Positions 22,698 to 35,319 of a stretch of DNA of 64,000 nucleotides are shown piece by piece. The translations under genes were made by a program, and so were the position numbers. Numbering within the stretch: the stretch's first letter is position 1; each line of letters opens with the position of its first letter. Source of the DNA: Isoetes taiwanensis (Eukaryota; Streptophyta; Lycopodiopsida; Isoetales; Isoetaceae); contig JAJEKV010000004.1 in the NCBI GenBank assembly GCA_021234155.1, positions 25,521,662 to 25,585,661 on the forward strand, given 5' to 3'. Below the pieces are notes generated by a model. It saw only the letters and a program-made list of their open reading frames with translations. It made no database searches and was not told the DNA's origin.

Positions 22698-23520
22698 TTA
22701 GAATAAGAGGGAAGTCTCCATGGGAAATGTGGAACTATATGTTAAAAACGTATCACATTTAATCTTCTTTAGCTGGACGTCTTGGACAAGGAGAGATTTG
22801 AAGTATCATGATAAGGATGACATCAAAGATTTCTTTGAAAAACTTATAATATTATTGCAAATACGGAGGTTGCTGGAGCACCTATTACAGAAGAGGAATG
22901 CGACAGAGGTAGCGGCAGGTCTATAGCAATCAATTTGTAGCCATAGAAGAAGAAGAGTTAGATGAAGCACAAGATAAAGATGCTAAAGTAAGAATTTTAA
23001 ATTGATGTCAGTATTTTTTGAATACAAAGTAAGTGATGATGGTGATCTATATGTGCTTAGAGAGTGGAGCTTATAGAAGTCGCCTTCTAAGCTTAAGGGT
23101 AAGGTCTACAGAAACTCATGTTATGTGCAATGGGTGATGGAAATTTGCAGAAGGTTGAGCTGGCTTGTTGGAGTTATCGGACTTGAAAGGGAAACCAATG
23201 GTTCTTGATAATGTACTATGTACCTAAATCTAATTAGGAATCTCATTTCAGTCCTTTCGCTTAATAGATCTTGGTTATCAAGTACATTTTGAAAAGCTTT
23301 ATTGTAGGGTGATTCTCACATATGAAATGGCTAAACGACATTTGGCTTTCACATTGATGGCTCAGATTTAATAAATGATGTTGTACTTCCTACTTTAAAA
23401 CTTGGCATGAGAGACTTGGCCATACAGATGTAAGCAATCTGAAATTTATCATGAAGCCCATATAGCAAGGAGCAAGGATTGGCTTATATAAATGCTGATA
23501 ATCCACATAGCACATCTCGT
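22698..23520 (+). pseudogene. Ty1/copia gag, protease and GAG-pre-integrase remnants, copy 1
   Basis: The open part (22,720-22,926) starts MGNVELYVKNVSHLIFF and includes LQIRRLLEHLLQKRNATEV, the UBN2-type copia gag; it is identical to the copy at 29,337-29,543. Downstream in shifted frames are NLIRNLISV and GYQVHFEK (end of the aspartic protease region) and TWHERLGHTDVSNLKFIM at about 23,408-23,460, the GAG-pre-integrase motif. Integrase itself is absent: U repeat sequence follows. Its 5' end is missing because it joins DUF547 exon 2. Confidence 0.8.
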
Positions 23521-23589
23521 ATTACAATAACTAGTTCAAAGCACATTTGGTTACTTTGTATAGGAATTTACAACTACTCCCTAGACTAC

Positions 23590-24270
23590 TTTATAAGGAA
23601 TGTAGAACTTCAAAAAATAGCTAATTAATAAATATGAGAATGTTCCAAGTGATTTCTTGTAAAGGTGGTTGCACTTGTACAAGGTGATCTCTCTACTTGT
23701 GTTGTGAGTTGTAAGGAGCGCACAACTTCAAAAAAAAAAAAGAAAAATAAATAGGTGAATGTTTCAATGATTTCTTTTTCTTAAAAAGGTGGTTGTAGTT
23801 GCAGTGATCTCTCTACCCCGATCTCTACCCCCTCGCTTGTTATAATCTTAATATCAAGAAACGACAACTCAAAAGAAACTTTTACACAATGTCCAATTTC
23901 TTTGTATTTAACTTCGAAGCCATTTGTTGAATGTTATCTTAAATAAGAAAGTAAGAAAAGAAAAATACTTGAACAAATAGGATATGTGAAGAACAAGCAA
24001 TTTAAAACCAATAGTTGCTAATTTGAATGGCCAAAACTTGAAATTAAAGAAAAACATGAAATTGCTTATCTTATAGCAAAGCAAATTTCGGCCAATAAGC
24101 TGTTCATTAGATATATACACCATACACAAGAAAGAGTAGCCCATCCTGGAACTAAAGTATATGGATTATATCAAACCCAAGAACCCCCAACATTTGATGC
24201 ATTCTATTCATTTCCATCAACTGGTGCTGCTGGTAATTTCGCCACATTTCTATCAATATGTATAATTTGG
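23590..24270 (+). repeat. U repeat, copy 2
   Basis: Follows the gag remnants as in copy 3. Two tandem units with GATCTCTCTAC motifs at about 23,685 and 23,808. The poly-A run at 23,731 is longer than in other copies. Ends at about 24,272, where 'ggcccc' joins 'aagaggtcatgg' of the C/LTR block (equivalent to 15,328). Confidence 0.75.
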
Positions 24271-25734
24271 CCCCAAGAGGTCATGGATTGAAAAGCCTTG
24301 CCAATTATTTTCTTTTGGGCATCCAGTTGCCAGGATTTGGCAACAACTAAAGTTTTTCCATTTTAGGATTATTCATCATTCAGTCACATTCAAAGTTGCA
24401 ACACATTCACAAAAGATTTGAGAGAAATCACATCGATGGTTTTACAAGCGAATTTGAAGATTAGAAGATTTAGAAGTTCTCGCTAATGTAAAAGGATTCC
24501 ATGTCATTCAAATTATTTTTCCATCCTCTTACATTGATTCTACATGATATTGCATTTAAACCTATTTTTCAGCCTCGATTTGCTCCATCAACCATTCACT
24601 TTGGATTCAACTAGTTGAAAAAGCCTTCTTTAAGATCAAACATGTTTACAATGTCAAACGCCATGTTAGCATGACACAATCCTTTTTGCCATGTCATCAA
24701 AGCACTTGGGCTAATTTCAAGTTGCATGGGGAGGCGATGTTCATTATATCAAAATCATTCCACGCATCTCCTCGAAAATGTTTGATGTTGGTCTGGTTCT
24801 AATACTTTTCAAAGATTGAAGTAATTTTATCACTCAATTTCAGCTAGTCAATAGTATTTGAATTTAGCGAGCATATTTTTGGAGATGAACTAAATATCAA
24901 GTAATATTAATCTTAGATCATCAAGAAACCTTGAAATTCACTATAGCACAACACTTTAACTTTGTTATTGACTATAACAGTGTAGACGATTTGACACTGA
25001 TAGTTCGACGGTTATGGAGCTAGAAAGGAAGAATCCGACCCGGTTCAAATTCTTCACCGAGATTTCAAATATTTGTTTAGCTCAAAACAATTTGCCTAGC
25101 ACAATGCTCTAAAGAAGCAATATTCATCTTTCTAGTATCTTATAACAATTTAGGTATCATTGAGCATAATGACATCATATTAAGAGATGATGTTCTAGGT
25201 ACCATTGCAATTTTCCTGACACAAATAATACAATACAGATAATGTGATCTGACACATTACAACATTCCCTCTTCAGATCATTTTTGTGTCAAGCGGTTTA
25301 ACGAGGCAAATCACCCGGCCTTACCTTTTATATTTGAATACAAATCACTTTTCTTAACCTTTTGTGCTTAATATATTCAACATCATTGACTGAATAATCT
25401 TTTGCATCATGTCCCTTCCGAATTATATATTGCATGCATCATGTTGTCTCAGAACTCTATGGTGCATGCATGTACAAGATCGTTGTAAAACTCAACTTAA
25501 TAAAATTTTGACCGTAAATGAAGCACCTATATAAAAAAATTTCCTTGCTGCATATAATCTTGCATTTTATATTCATATATATTTCACAAGAGTCATGTGA
25601 CACGTTTTGTCATGTAACTCAAGTAAATGTTTGAACTTATTGAACTTCATCTTAGGCAATGCTTTTGTGAAGATATCTCAGAACTTGATCCTCGTGCACC
25701 AACTTATATGATGTAATATTTTTTCTTTAAGCTT
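24271..25734 (-). repeat. Second copy of C end plus copia LTR and pol end
   Basis: A direct duplicate of 15,325-17,285 without the foldback element. It keeps the LTR start (25,264, minus strand), the purine tract 25,265-25,274 and the pol end near 25,600-25,710. One stretch (about 24,490-24,560) is longer than in copy 1 and matches the right arm at 33,500-33,560, so copy 1 has a small deletion. It ends at the start of E copy 3. Confidence 0.8.
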
Positions 25735-27371
25735 TTATACATACAAATACATAGTAAGCACGTGTATGCAAAGTCATATGCCCTTTTGGGTTTCCCCTAG
25801 AGGGGCAATCCCTTGCTCATGTGGGTTTTGGTATATTTCTAGTATGTGCCAACATATGCCTAGAATATACCAAAACTCTGGATCTAAACTTCCCCGCAAC
25901 TCAGTAAACCGGCTTTGGCCCCTCTTGTTGTTGCGTGGATTTGTGCAAACCGCTAACCGCATCCACCGTGATCCACTATCCATTGTATTCTTTGAGCGAT
26001 TGAGACGAGTCAATGTACACAAGGGTGTCGTCCCCTGTGCAAGACATACAGGTTGAGATTGAAGTGCCATGGATATGAGTGGACAAAGATCGATTAACAT
26101 GTGCGGCTTCGTGTTCTTCGAACTTCAGTTTTGCTTCAATTCATCCTATGCTTATTCGGATGTTCTTGTTCCGCAAGAAGATTTTCATCTTCTTCCAAAT
26201 GTTGCAGGTCAATGGTAGAGCAGCTTGAACGGCTTGATCCAGCTAAAATGAAACAAAACGAGAAGTTAGCTTTCTAGAACAATGTGTACAATGCATTAAG
26301 TGATGCATGTAAGTTATGGAATCAAGCATGATATTATAGGCTTAAGGTTGTAGATCTTTATCTCCAAAACATGTCTTCAAAATTTTCTTTGCTATACAGT
26401 TAGATGTGAGCAACATGGGGAGTGCACGAACTAAAATCTAATGGCAAGGGGTTGTTTCTTGAAAGAAAATAGATATATGAACTTCTCTCGAAGGCCTTTT
26501 GTATTTATGACCTTCGAGCACGATTCTATTAAGTTTTGGAAGCAAGTGCACAAGTGAAGTTCTTTGAGTTCTTTCCTCTCTCCATAGATTGCTTGTGGTT
26601 CCGGGTTTGGAGGTTGAAGCATTGCTATGTGGTTGAATTGTCCCATCCTCTATACCAGCGGGTTGAAGGGTTTGAGTGTTTTTATCACATTGTTTTGATT
26701 TGTTATCAATCCAACAATGGTTTTAGCATTCATGACATAATAAAACCAGATGCAGTAGTTAGACACATGTATCCTGGAATAGTTGTTGGTCTTCTGATGC
26801 TTCATGGTGGGCAATGTTGTACCTACCTCTGGAGTTAGTAGAATGACAAGTCTTTATGAAATTGACTATTTCTTTATGGGGCAGGCATGCCTTGCTTATG
26901 GAATACCACGAAGCCATTTGAAGCGTGTTTCGCTTCTACAAAAGGCATGTATTTAGAAGAGGACCATTTCTTTAGATGCATTGCAAATAACTTTCTTTCT
27001 CCTCATATGTGCCTGTGCTTCATATAGAATAGGGCCATATTCGATCAATGCTTATACAATCGAACAGTCAATTTGGGCTGCTGGTCACCTCGGCCAGCAC
27101 AGGTATATCTCCGAGATCCTTGTATTATAATTTCATTTTCAATATGATGTTATAGTTGTCCAAGATCTTGAGGTGGACTAACATTCACCTACTGTATATA
27201 TGTACGTTGAGGGTGATAATTAGCCTGGTTCATTAAAGATGTTGATATCTGGTCTATCTGCTATAAGATTACTTTTAAGACCATGGACTTAGGTGTTAGT
27301 CTAAAGTGCTAAGGACTAAATCTAATAGGACACAAGACATATATAGGAAAGGACACAAGCATAAAAAGCAA
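25735..27371 (+). repeat. Unit E, copy 3 (DUF547 region)
   Basis: The most complete E copy. The hairpin is at 25,826-25,875. DUF547 exon 1 at 26,205-26,310 has a stop in the AFWIN motif. Exon 2 (26,886-26,945) reads ACLAYGIPRSHLKRVSLLQK; a further piece at 27,030-27,108 reads GPYSINAYTIEQSIWA. Both are strongly diagnostic of DUF547. The E end is followed by unit D, as in the right arm, so E-D-gag-U is the ancestral order. As a gene it is dead. Confidence 0.8.
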
Positions 27372-28955
27372 AATGTCTAGTAGAGAAACAAGTTGGTACC
27401 ATAAAAATATTTCTTTTAAATTCCATTGCATAGCATCTGATTTATGCAAGATCTAGGGGAAATTCTGATCCATTAAGCTCAAGGCTTTATCTTAAAGGAT
27501 GGGAATTCTTAGTGACAGAGTGGCAAAGCAAATTAATGAAAAGAGGTTACAAATCCACTTCCTTTCGTCTTTCTTCAAAGCTCTTTGTAGATAGGAATGC
27601 ACACTAATTGGTGGGCAAGGCCTTTGGCTCGTAATCTACATCGTTCTACTGCAGAGTCTCATATTGCACTCCCAATTAGCCTAGGGACTGTTTGATCCCC
27701 TAAAGCCTCGTCCCAGCTGGGTGCAGCACTAGGTTCCTTCGGAACATGCAGTAGTCCATCAGTTTTCAAAAATGACCTATCAAGGGTATCGTTATTTCAT
27801 GCTTAAGCTTAGCATTGGCAGGATCTTGGGCTATTTACTTTTAGATGATGAGCATGTAAGTGCTTGGGGTACCAGGCTGGTTGAGTCTAGGCTTGCCAAA
27901 AAAAGCCCCTCCTTTACATCCAATTCAAAGGCTACCTTCAGGTAGGAAGTTAGTGCCGAATCCCAGGTTTACTAGTCTCTGTAGCTTCTCTCCAGAGTTA
28001 GGAACATAAACAGATACCAGAAAAAATGAACCAAAGTCCATTTGTGATGAGGCTTACCTTCGAGAATCGTGGTCCTAGTACACCGAGACCATATGTTACC
28101 GATGCATGATTCACACTGTTTTAGCGTAAGATTGTCAAGTAGAATTTAACAACCGCACTGTGATGGGAGTTATTAGTGTACGATATTCATTATGTTCTCA
28201 CCGCAGTTATAACAAAAAATTTAACAAATGAAAAATGAATGTAAAGCGAACTCGTAAAAAAGACCGCATATCCGAGATATCAAAGCAATTCCAGAATATC
28301 CAAGTTTTTTCACACTGCGCAGTCCAAAACTATCTTTATAATTTGGCAATATGGTCCTCATATTTTCCACATCCTTTTCCCCGTAAGTTGTGGAACAAAG
28401 AAAGTCGGGTGCTCCGTGAAAGGACTGAATGCCGAATGAAGTCAATGACTAGATTCTCGCTTGAATTATCATGTCAAATAATAGGTTCAATGGTTGAACC
28501 TATATCACACCTATTTAATTTATTTTGTACACAAGGGAACGCCCACTTGGAAATTTTGTGCACATAGAGGTGTTACTGTTTTAGGTTTTATGTTGGCGCC
28601 CAAACTTGGAGCCAACTAAATATGGATCCAATCGTTAGTCATAACCAATGGATTACTTTGTTTATAATTGAGCAATAACAAAACAATTTGGCACCCCAAA
28701 TTTTTGAATCGATTATAAATCAAGAGGTACTTAAGCAGGTTTGATGTATTTTGGTTTTGAGTCAAACCATGAGTAGTGATTGGGTCAATGTGTTTGCTAC
28801 AATATATTTGCTACAATATTCAATGGTTAAGAATTAATATCCAATGCATTCAAATGCTTAAGAGTTTAATGGTTAAAAGGAATAGCTAAGCTCTTAGCTT
28901 AGGATAGAAAGTGCTAATTGGCTAGATAATTTTATTGCTCTATAACATCTTCATT
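27372..28955 (+). repeat. Unit D, left copy
   Basis: Inverted at 43,880-45,800. It precedes the start of a copia gag and so may hold that element's 5' LTR. A candidate primer-binding sequence 'aaatcagagctgg' at 28,958-28,970 shares the ATCAGAGC core of the initiator-Met tRNA site used by most plant copia elements. LTR ends cannot be fixed: the sequence here does not match the LTR at 16,808 or 50,121, so two different copia families may be present. Confidence 0.55.
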
Positions 28956-28976
28956 TGAAATCAGAGCTGGATCAAC

Positions 28977-29543
28977 ATGGCCAGCAGACTTGGAGCTTCC
29001 TTATTGCATGCAATTGATGTATTCAGGAGAGGAGCTGGATTCCAAGTATCACAGGGAAAGGATGAAGAGGTGCTAAAGATTGAAGGGCTATGGGAATTTG
29101 TTACAAACAAAGAGCAAACTCCAGAGTAGTCCAAATAATTAGCCGAGAAAAAACTTATGCAATAGCAGCAGCATCATGGACTGGTGCAAGTCCGTAAAAA
29201 GATGCAGCATCATGGAAGTGGTGGAGAATCTAGTGCGGCAATAAATATTGCAGCTAAAGGGAAAATACTTGAAGCAAAATCTACGATAAAAAGCAAAATG
29301 ATCCAGCATTTTGCTTAGAATAAGAGGGAAGTCTCCATGGGAAATGTGGAACTATATGTTAAAAACGTATCACATTTAATCTTCTTTAGCTGGACGTCTT
29401 GGACAAGGAGAGATTTGAAGTATCATGATAAGGATGACATCAAAGATTTCTTTGAAAAACTTATAATATTATTGCAAATACGGAGGTTGCTGGAGCACCT
29501 ATTACAGAAGAGGAATGCGACAGAGGTAGCGGCAGGTCTATAG
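28977..29543 (+). pseudogene. Ty1/copia gag, full-length frame with stops
   Basis: From the ATG just 3' of the primer-site candidate, one frame runs 189 codons: MASRLGASLLHAIDVFRRGA, then IEGLWEFVTNKEQTPE, a degenerate middle, and the same last 69 codons as the gag at 22,720. Four in-frame stops (after TPE, SK, LMQ and HFA) break it. Gag would form the virus-like particle of the element. The shared 3' portion is identical to copy 1, indicating recent duplication. The frame stays constant over the whole length, which supports the reading. Confidence 0.75.
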
Positions 29544-30214
29544 CAATCAATTTGTAGCCATAGAAGAAGAAGAGTTAGATGAAGCACAAGATAAAGATGC
29601 TAAAGTAAGAATTTTAAATTGATGTCAGTATTTTTTGAATACAAAGTAAGTGATGATGGTGATCTATATGTGCTTAGAGAGTGGAGCTTATAGAAGTCGC
29701 CTTCTAAGCTTAAGGGTAAGGTCTACAGAAACTCATGTTATGTGCAATGGGTGATGGAAATTTGCAGAAGGTTGAGCTGGCTTGTTGGAGTTATCGGACT
29801 TGAAAGGGAAACCAATGGTTCTTGATAATGTACTATGTACGAAATCTAATTAGGAATCTCATTTCAGTCACTCAGTTAATAGATCTTGGTTATCAAGTAC
29901 ATTTTGAAAAGCTTTATTGTAGGGTGATTCTCACATATGAAATGGCTAAACGACATTTGGCTTTCACATTGATGGCTCAGATTTAATAAATGATGTTGTA
30001 CTTCCTACTTTAAAACTTGGCATGAGAGACTTGGCCATACAGATGTAAGCAATCTGAAATTTATCATGAAGCCCATATAGCAAGGAGCAAGTATTGGCTT
30101 ATATAAATGCTGATAATCCATATAGCACATCTCGTATTACAATAACTAGTTCAAAGCACATTTGGTTACTTTGTATAGGAATTTACAACTACTCCCTAGA
30201 CTACTTTATAAGGA
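29544..30214 (+). pseudogene. Copia protease / GAG-pre-integrase remnant, copy 2
   Basis: Near-identical to 22,927-23,590, including the TWHERLGHTDVSNL motif near 30,017. The few differences include 'tttcagtcactcagttaatag' (29,863) against 'tttcagtcctttcgcttaatag' (23,247), a change around a CAG/CTG-like word. It is followed by U copy 3. Confidence 0.75.
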
Positions 30215-30868
30215 ATGTAGAACTTCAAAAATAGCTAATTAATAAATATGAGAATGTTCCAAATGATTTCTTGTAAAGGTGGTTGCACTTGTACAAGGTG
30301 ATCTCTCTACCTGTGTTGTGAGTTGTAAGGAGCGTACAACTTCAAAAAATAGAGAAAAATAAATAGGTGAATGTTTCGAATGATTTCTTTTTCTTAAAAA
30401 GGTGGTTGTAGTTGCAGGGTGATCTCTCTACCCCCGATCTCTCTACCCCCTGCTTGTTATAATCTTAATATCAAGAAACGACAACTCAAAAGAAACTTTT
30501 ACACAATGTCCAATTTCTTTGTATTTAACTTCGAAGCCATTTGTTGAATGTTATCTTAAATAAGAAAGTAAGAAAGGAAAAATACTTGAACAAATAGGAT
30601 ATGTGAAGAACAAGCAATTTAAAACCAATAGTTGCTAATTTGAATGGCCAAAACTTGAAATTAAAGAAAAACATGAAATTGCTTATCTTATAGCAAAGCA
30701 AATTTCGGCCAATAAGCTGTTCATTAGATATATACACCATACACAAGAAAGAGTAGCCCATCCTGGAACTAAAGTATATGGATTATATCAAACCCAAGAA
30801 CCCCCTCATTTCCATCAACCGGTCTCATTGGTAATTTCGCCACATTTCTATCAATATGTATAATTTGG
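30215..30868 (+). repeat. U repeat, copy 3
   Basis: Two tandem units with GATCTCTCTACC at about 30,299 and 30,421. It is the best reference copy: it continues into a 280-bp stretch with an open minus-strand frame and then into block B, as in the right arm (42,140-42,430). Confidence 0.8.
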
Positions 30869-31185
30869 CCCACTTGATACATTAATATCCAATCCAGTAA
30901 CTCAAAAGCAGGTTTAATGGAATCATCCGACAAAATTGTTTGGACAATTCTTAATAGTCGATTAACTTCATAATACCTTGACGATTTGGCATAAATCTGA
31001 CTAGCTCCCGGTGCTTTGAAATGGGTAAAACATAACAGCAACCAATCAATCAATATAAGAGAAACGATATAATTACCAACAAAGATAGATACGAAACCAT
31101 AGCTAACAAGAAAGGCACTGTTTGTCAAGTCGCCTCTTTTTGCATATAGTAAGGCACTTGAAGTTAGAAGAGGGAAAATAAGCAA
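30769..31185 (-). pseudogene. Unrecognised exon with hydrophobic N-terminus
   Basis: An open minus-strand frame of 138 codons. The part after a GCTTTG-CACAG-type acceptor equivalent (near 31,010) reads ASQIYAKSSRYYEVNRLLRI and later SIKPAFELLDWILMYQVGQI, a convincing globular C-terminus ending near VDGNE; in the right arm a stop follows there. The N-terminal hydrophobic part (YIVSLILIDWLLLCF) may be intron. It lies on the same strand, 3' of the DUF1664 exon, so it could belong to the same gene region, but no family is recognised. The right copy (42,150-42,480) has frameshifts. Confidence 0.4.
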
Positions 31186-33410
31186 AAAGCATCAACTACA
31201 TTATGAGTTTTGAGTTTCTTATATGACCACGACTCCCGGAGCGTAAGATCCTAAAACTTACTCAAGATCAAATAGCTAAATGGGGAAGTCGCCACATGTA
31301 AAAGCAAAATTGGGAGATCGTGATTTAATGAGCTAATGTTTAGCTGGGTTGAATATTGCAGGACCTTGCACTTGCGTAATTCCCACCCACGCAAGGGCTA
31401 ATGAAACTTGTTCTAGCCGCTTTGTCACGGTAGTAACCGCATTTTGTCATATTACCTCATCACATACATTATATCAGTCCATGACAGCCCTAATAGCCAT
31501 AATCAAGAAGTTAGCAACATGTGTTATATCTCATAAAGACGTAGGAAATAGACCATAGCAATTTTTTCATGTGTCCATTTGAAACTTGAATTTGATCATA
31601 CGGTGTTTTACAGGAGATCATATGCTTACTGAGGGAGATCATTCAAATGCATCTATTGAATGCATATACCGATGGTCCGCTACCTATATTCACATAACAA
31701 AAGATAGCATTTAGTTGGCATCACAACAATGGTATCCTAACAATAGATAGCGGGCATCATGGTCTTCTAAAAAGTGCAAACTTATACAAAATTCTAGGAA
31801 TACGATAAGGCATATAGTTATACAAGACATGCCTGCAGCAATATATGTGTCACGGCAAACCGGCCGGAACATCTACCGCAATTATGTTCTTTCCGGGAAT
31901 TTTTGGAACGTAATCGCAGTTGTAGAGCTCTATATCCGTACTCAGTATACCTAGGTGTCCAAGTTCCTACAAAGTTATTGTGCATGTGGTACATAAAACC
32001 CCGCTAGAGAGGAAAAAGAAACCATCGATTTACAAAGCTAAAAATAACGTCGAAATGCATCCTACAAGCATACAAATTTTATACGCCAAAAGATGCATCT
32101 TACCGGCATATGAATGTTAGTTTTATCATATCCCATTCCATCCGACATAGTAGGACTAGTTATACTTGATTGTATGATTGGCATGATCATAAGTATAACA
32201 TAATGGCATTGCTAGACGTAAGGATACTATTTCGCGCATAAGAACGTAACGTTTGAAGATTTCATCCCTGAATTGTATCAATGGATCATGATGACTTCCG
32301 GGGAGATAACGCAAAGTCCTCGGACCAAGACACGAATATACAAGCACCGAAAGGAAATTGAATAGTATTCCAAATTTTTTCTTTGCATATACAAGAAAGA
32401 CAATCGTTGAAGATACAAGATGTTGCGGCTGATTCCCCATATATTGTCTTAAACTATTGCCATCAACTCTTGGCATGCCAATATTAAGAAGCTTGCTTAA
32501 AGCTCATTCTAAATCTTATCTCGACATCTATGGATATTAAACATAACCGCTCCTCCACGAAAACAAATATATAAGTATAATGTTTGGATACAAGTGAAAA
32601 AGCCGGACTATGAAGTCTATAAGTTGGACTACCCAAGTGATTTCACTGCTTGCGCAACTCAAGGACTGTTCTCTGAGTATGCAACCTTTTAGTTCGGTAG
32701 CTGTGAAATGAATAGGTGGATAAGCTCTTTAGGAGTCACTCCTTATTTTTGTTGTGACAGTCATATGGTGTTTATGCTTACGAGGGGGATCATGAGCTTG
32801 ACCGGCCTAGCTCTAGATCATCTTATGTCAATTCCCGAACAAAGTGGATTGAGATCATGACCCGAGGTTTAGGACAGAACAATCGAACAATCCATGTTCA
32901 TTGAGGAATGCCCGCAATTGTAGATCGGCAAAAACAACCCCTGTTTAATTTCTATAGATCATTGTTTCCTTGGTTATTCTTCATGCTATTGTTATGTCGA
33001 AGAAGGCAGCTGCTGCGGAAAGCTTCTAGACTAAATTGTGGCTCTCTATGGTCATGCACACCCATATGAATGATCTTACCGGTGTTCTCAAAGCACATTA
33101 CTCTAACAACAGATCTAGTTAAGTTTAAGTAGCAAAGGAAATTACTATCCCCAACGAGTCGGTCATTTTACAACAAATCCATATCAAAGTTTACCTTTTG
33201 GAAGGATGTTTCAACAATGGAAATGCCTCAAGCTTCGAGCTCAACCTGCACATTAACATATAAAACAAACAAATAAGGGCTTTTATTGATACAGATTACA
33301 TATACCATACACACAAAGGCCTCAATCAACGAGGCACAAAGGTCACATGTTGTTTCTCTTTAAGGGAAGCTCCTAAAGCAAGGTAGTAAATCAACAAGGC
33401 TTGTCTGTTT
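31148..33410 (+). repeat. Middle copy of block B start
   Basis: A direct copy of 5,608-7,970 and an inverted copy of 39,900-42,140. It ends at 33,410 with 'gcttgtctgttta', where the left copy continues 'ttgttacattgc'. This copy carries the densest set of CAG/CTG-linked differences in the window (for example 31,233-31,245, 31,850-31,880 and 32,870). Confidence 0.9.
31391..31489 (-). pseudogene. DUF1664 exon, middle copy
   Basis: Same exon as 5,843-5,944 (minus) and 41,798-41,899 (plus), but with small indels ('tgacagcc' for 'tgacaggcc', 'gtaaccgc' for 'gcaactgc', 'acgcaagg' for 'actgcaagg') that break the 34-codon frame. Three of these changes fall on CTG, CAG or an adjacent GC. Confidence 0.6.
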
Positions 33411-34575
33411 AACATGTTTGATCTTAAAGAAGGCTTTTTCAACTAGTTGAATCCAAAGTGAATGGTTGATGGAGCAAATCGAGGCTGAAAAATAGGTTTA
33501 AATGCAATATGCGAGAATCAATGTAAGAGGATGGAAAGATAGGCTGAATGACATGGAATCCTTACATTAGCAGAACTTCTAAATCTTCTAATCTTCAAGT
33601 TAAACTTAAAAAACTACTGATGTGATTTCTCTCAAATCTTTTGTGAATGTGTTGCAACTTTGAATGTGACTGAATGATGAATAATCCTAAAATGGAAAAA
33701 CTTTAGTTGTTGCCAAATCCTGGCAACTGGATGCCCAAAAGAAAATAATTGGCAAGGGCTTTTCAATCCATGACCTCTTGGTCTTCATGAACTTTAAAAA
33801 ATCTATTCTATTCTATTCTATTCTATCTTTTGGGTCAATGTTCCTGCGCTAGTATGGGAAGATATGGCTAGCGTGATAAGGGAGTGAAGAAACGATAATG
33901 TAACACGAGTTAGAATGGAGATATAGGTCAATAAATGTTTGCAAATGATGAAAATATGTGGTGTATGAGCATATGTGGACCTATAAATGGAAATCTTGTT
34001 AGTCTCTGAATTGGGTAGCAATGATGGAGGGAGTGAGTGAAAAATGACTCAAGTATCTTATAAAAGGCGGGTCAACTGTGGAAAATTGTCATAATCAACC
34101 AAGCAAAGACCTAAAGAGAAGGAATTATTTTAAGTGTAGTCAATGGAGAATAAGGATGTCATAGGGCTTAGCAATATTTGGGAGGTCGAGGTTTAAGATC
34201 AACCCTAATATTCCATAAAATTATCTGAAGGTCAAACATTCTCAATCCATATAACCCATTAGTTAATATATAATTTTAAAGGCCCGGTTACAATGCGTAA
34301 CTTCTATACATTAAGTTTAAATATCTCTTGTTGAAAATGGGAGCCGGTTCAAAAAACAGAAAATTGAAGACGATCATCAAGTTTAAAATTTGGAACATTA
34401 GAAAGATGGAAGCCGTGTCTAACATATTGAGGTCACTTCTGAAGAACCTCCCCTTCCTCTATCTTGTATTGTTATGGGAAATTATTTTAAGTTACACGAA
34501 TGTGTATTTATCTGTAAAGCATGTACAAAAGTTCCTTCTTGTAGGTTCACAGACCCATTATCAACAATTATTTTC

Positions 34576-35319
34576 TTTTTTTTTTAATTGAAGGCTTAGT
34601 ATTTATATTAATATAGATATTTGTGTACATATGGACATATGTATATACATATGTTTACAAAAAGTAACCGATTTGGGTAGGGTTGGTTATGAAGACCCTT
34701 CAACATAATATCTTAAGAAAATATTTAGACTAGACCAGTAGTTTTAGGCCTGAACCTTTATCTCAAAAGGATTTCATCATATAAAAGATAGTAACAGTCT
34801 TCATTCCAAAAATCTCCTTTTCTTGGGCTCACCAAGATCGTTGTCCTTTCTCCCCATTCCTTTGGTAGCCCTTATGAATAGGCCAGAATGGGCATTTGCA
34901 TAAATGAGCTTTCCCCTGATTAAATCTTCCTTTCTTGTCTTTAAGCCCGCGCATAAAATATCCCTCTTTGCATCATAAGCTGTGTTACAAGCACAATTAC
35001 AGTGACATACACCTTCATGTGCTATCGGGATCTCGACCCCAAACTGAGTTAGCCATAGCGCATTAGAGTGAAGGTCAATCCTTTTCCACTTCAGCTTCTT
35101 TACCAACACCAGAATGTTCCCTGCGAATTTCAAAATAAAGTTAGATGAGGATGAAAAGGTTTCAACTGTGAATACCGAAAATCTCCTCAATCCATTTAAT
35201 ATCATATTTAGTTTGCTCAATGATAGCCTGAGGCCAAATAATCTCCTCTTTGAAGATCAGGGAATTTCTTCCCTTCCACATCCTCCAAAGGAGAAGATAA
35301 ATACGCCAATTTGATGGAT
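34576..35319 (-). mobile_element. 5'-truncated LINE retrotransposon with 18-bp target duplication
   Basis: Flanked by perfect 18-bp repeats TTATCAACAATTATTTTC (34,558-34,575 and 35,320-35,337). On the minus strand it ends in ten A residues (T10 at 34,576-34,585), the mark of target-primed reverse transcription. The minus-strand reading at 35,170-35,315 gives LLLWRMWKGRNSLIFKEEII followed by WPQAIIEQTKYDIKWIEEIF, the C-terminal region of plant L1-type ORF2 proteins. Only 744 bp remain, as expected from 5' truncation. The equivalent site in the left arm (14,556-14,583) is empty, so it inserted after the arms were duplicated. Confidence 0.9.

Noticed and set aside
30769-31185. Membrane protein gene
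   Set aside because: The hydrophobic part is probably intron read through; only the C-terminal part after the likely acceptor looks coding.
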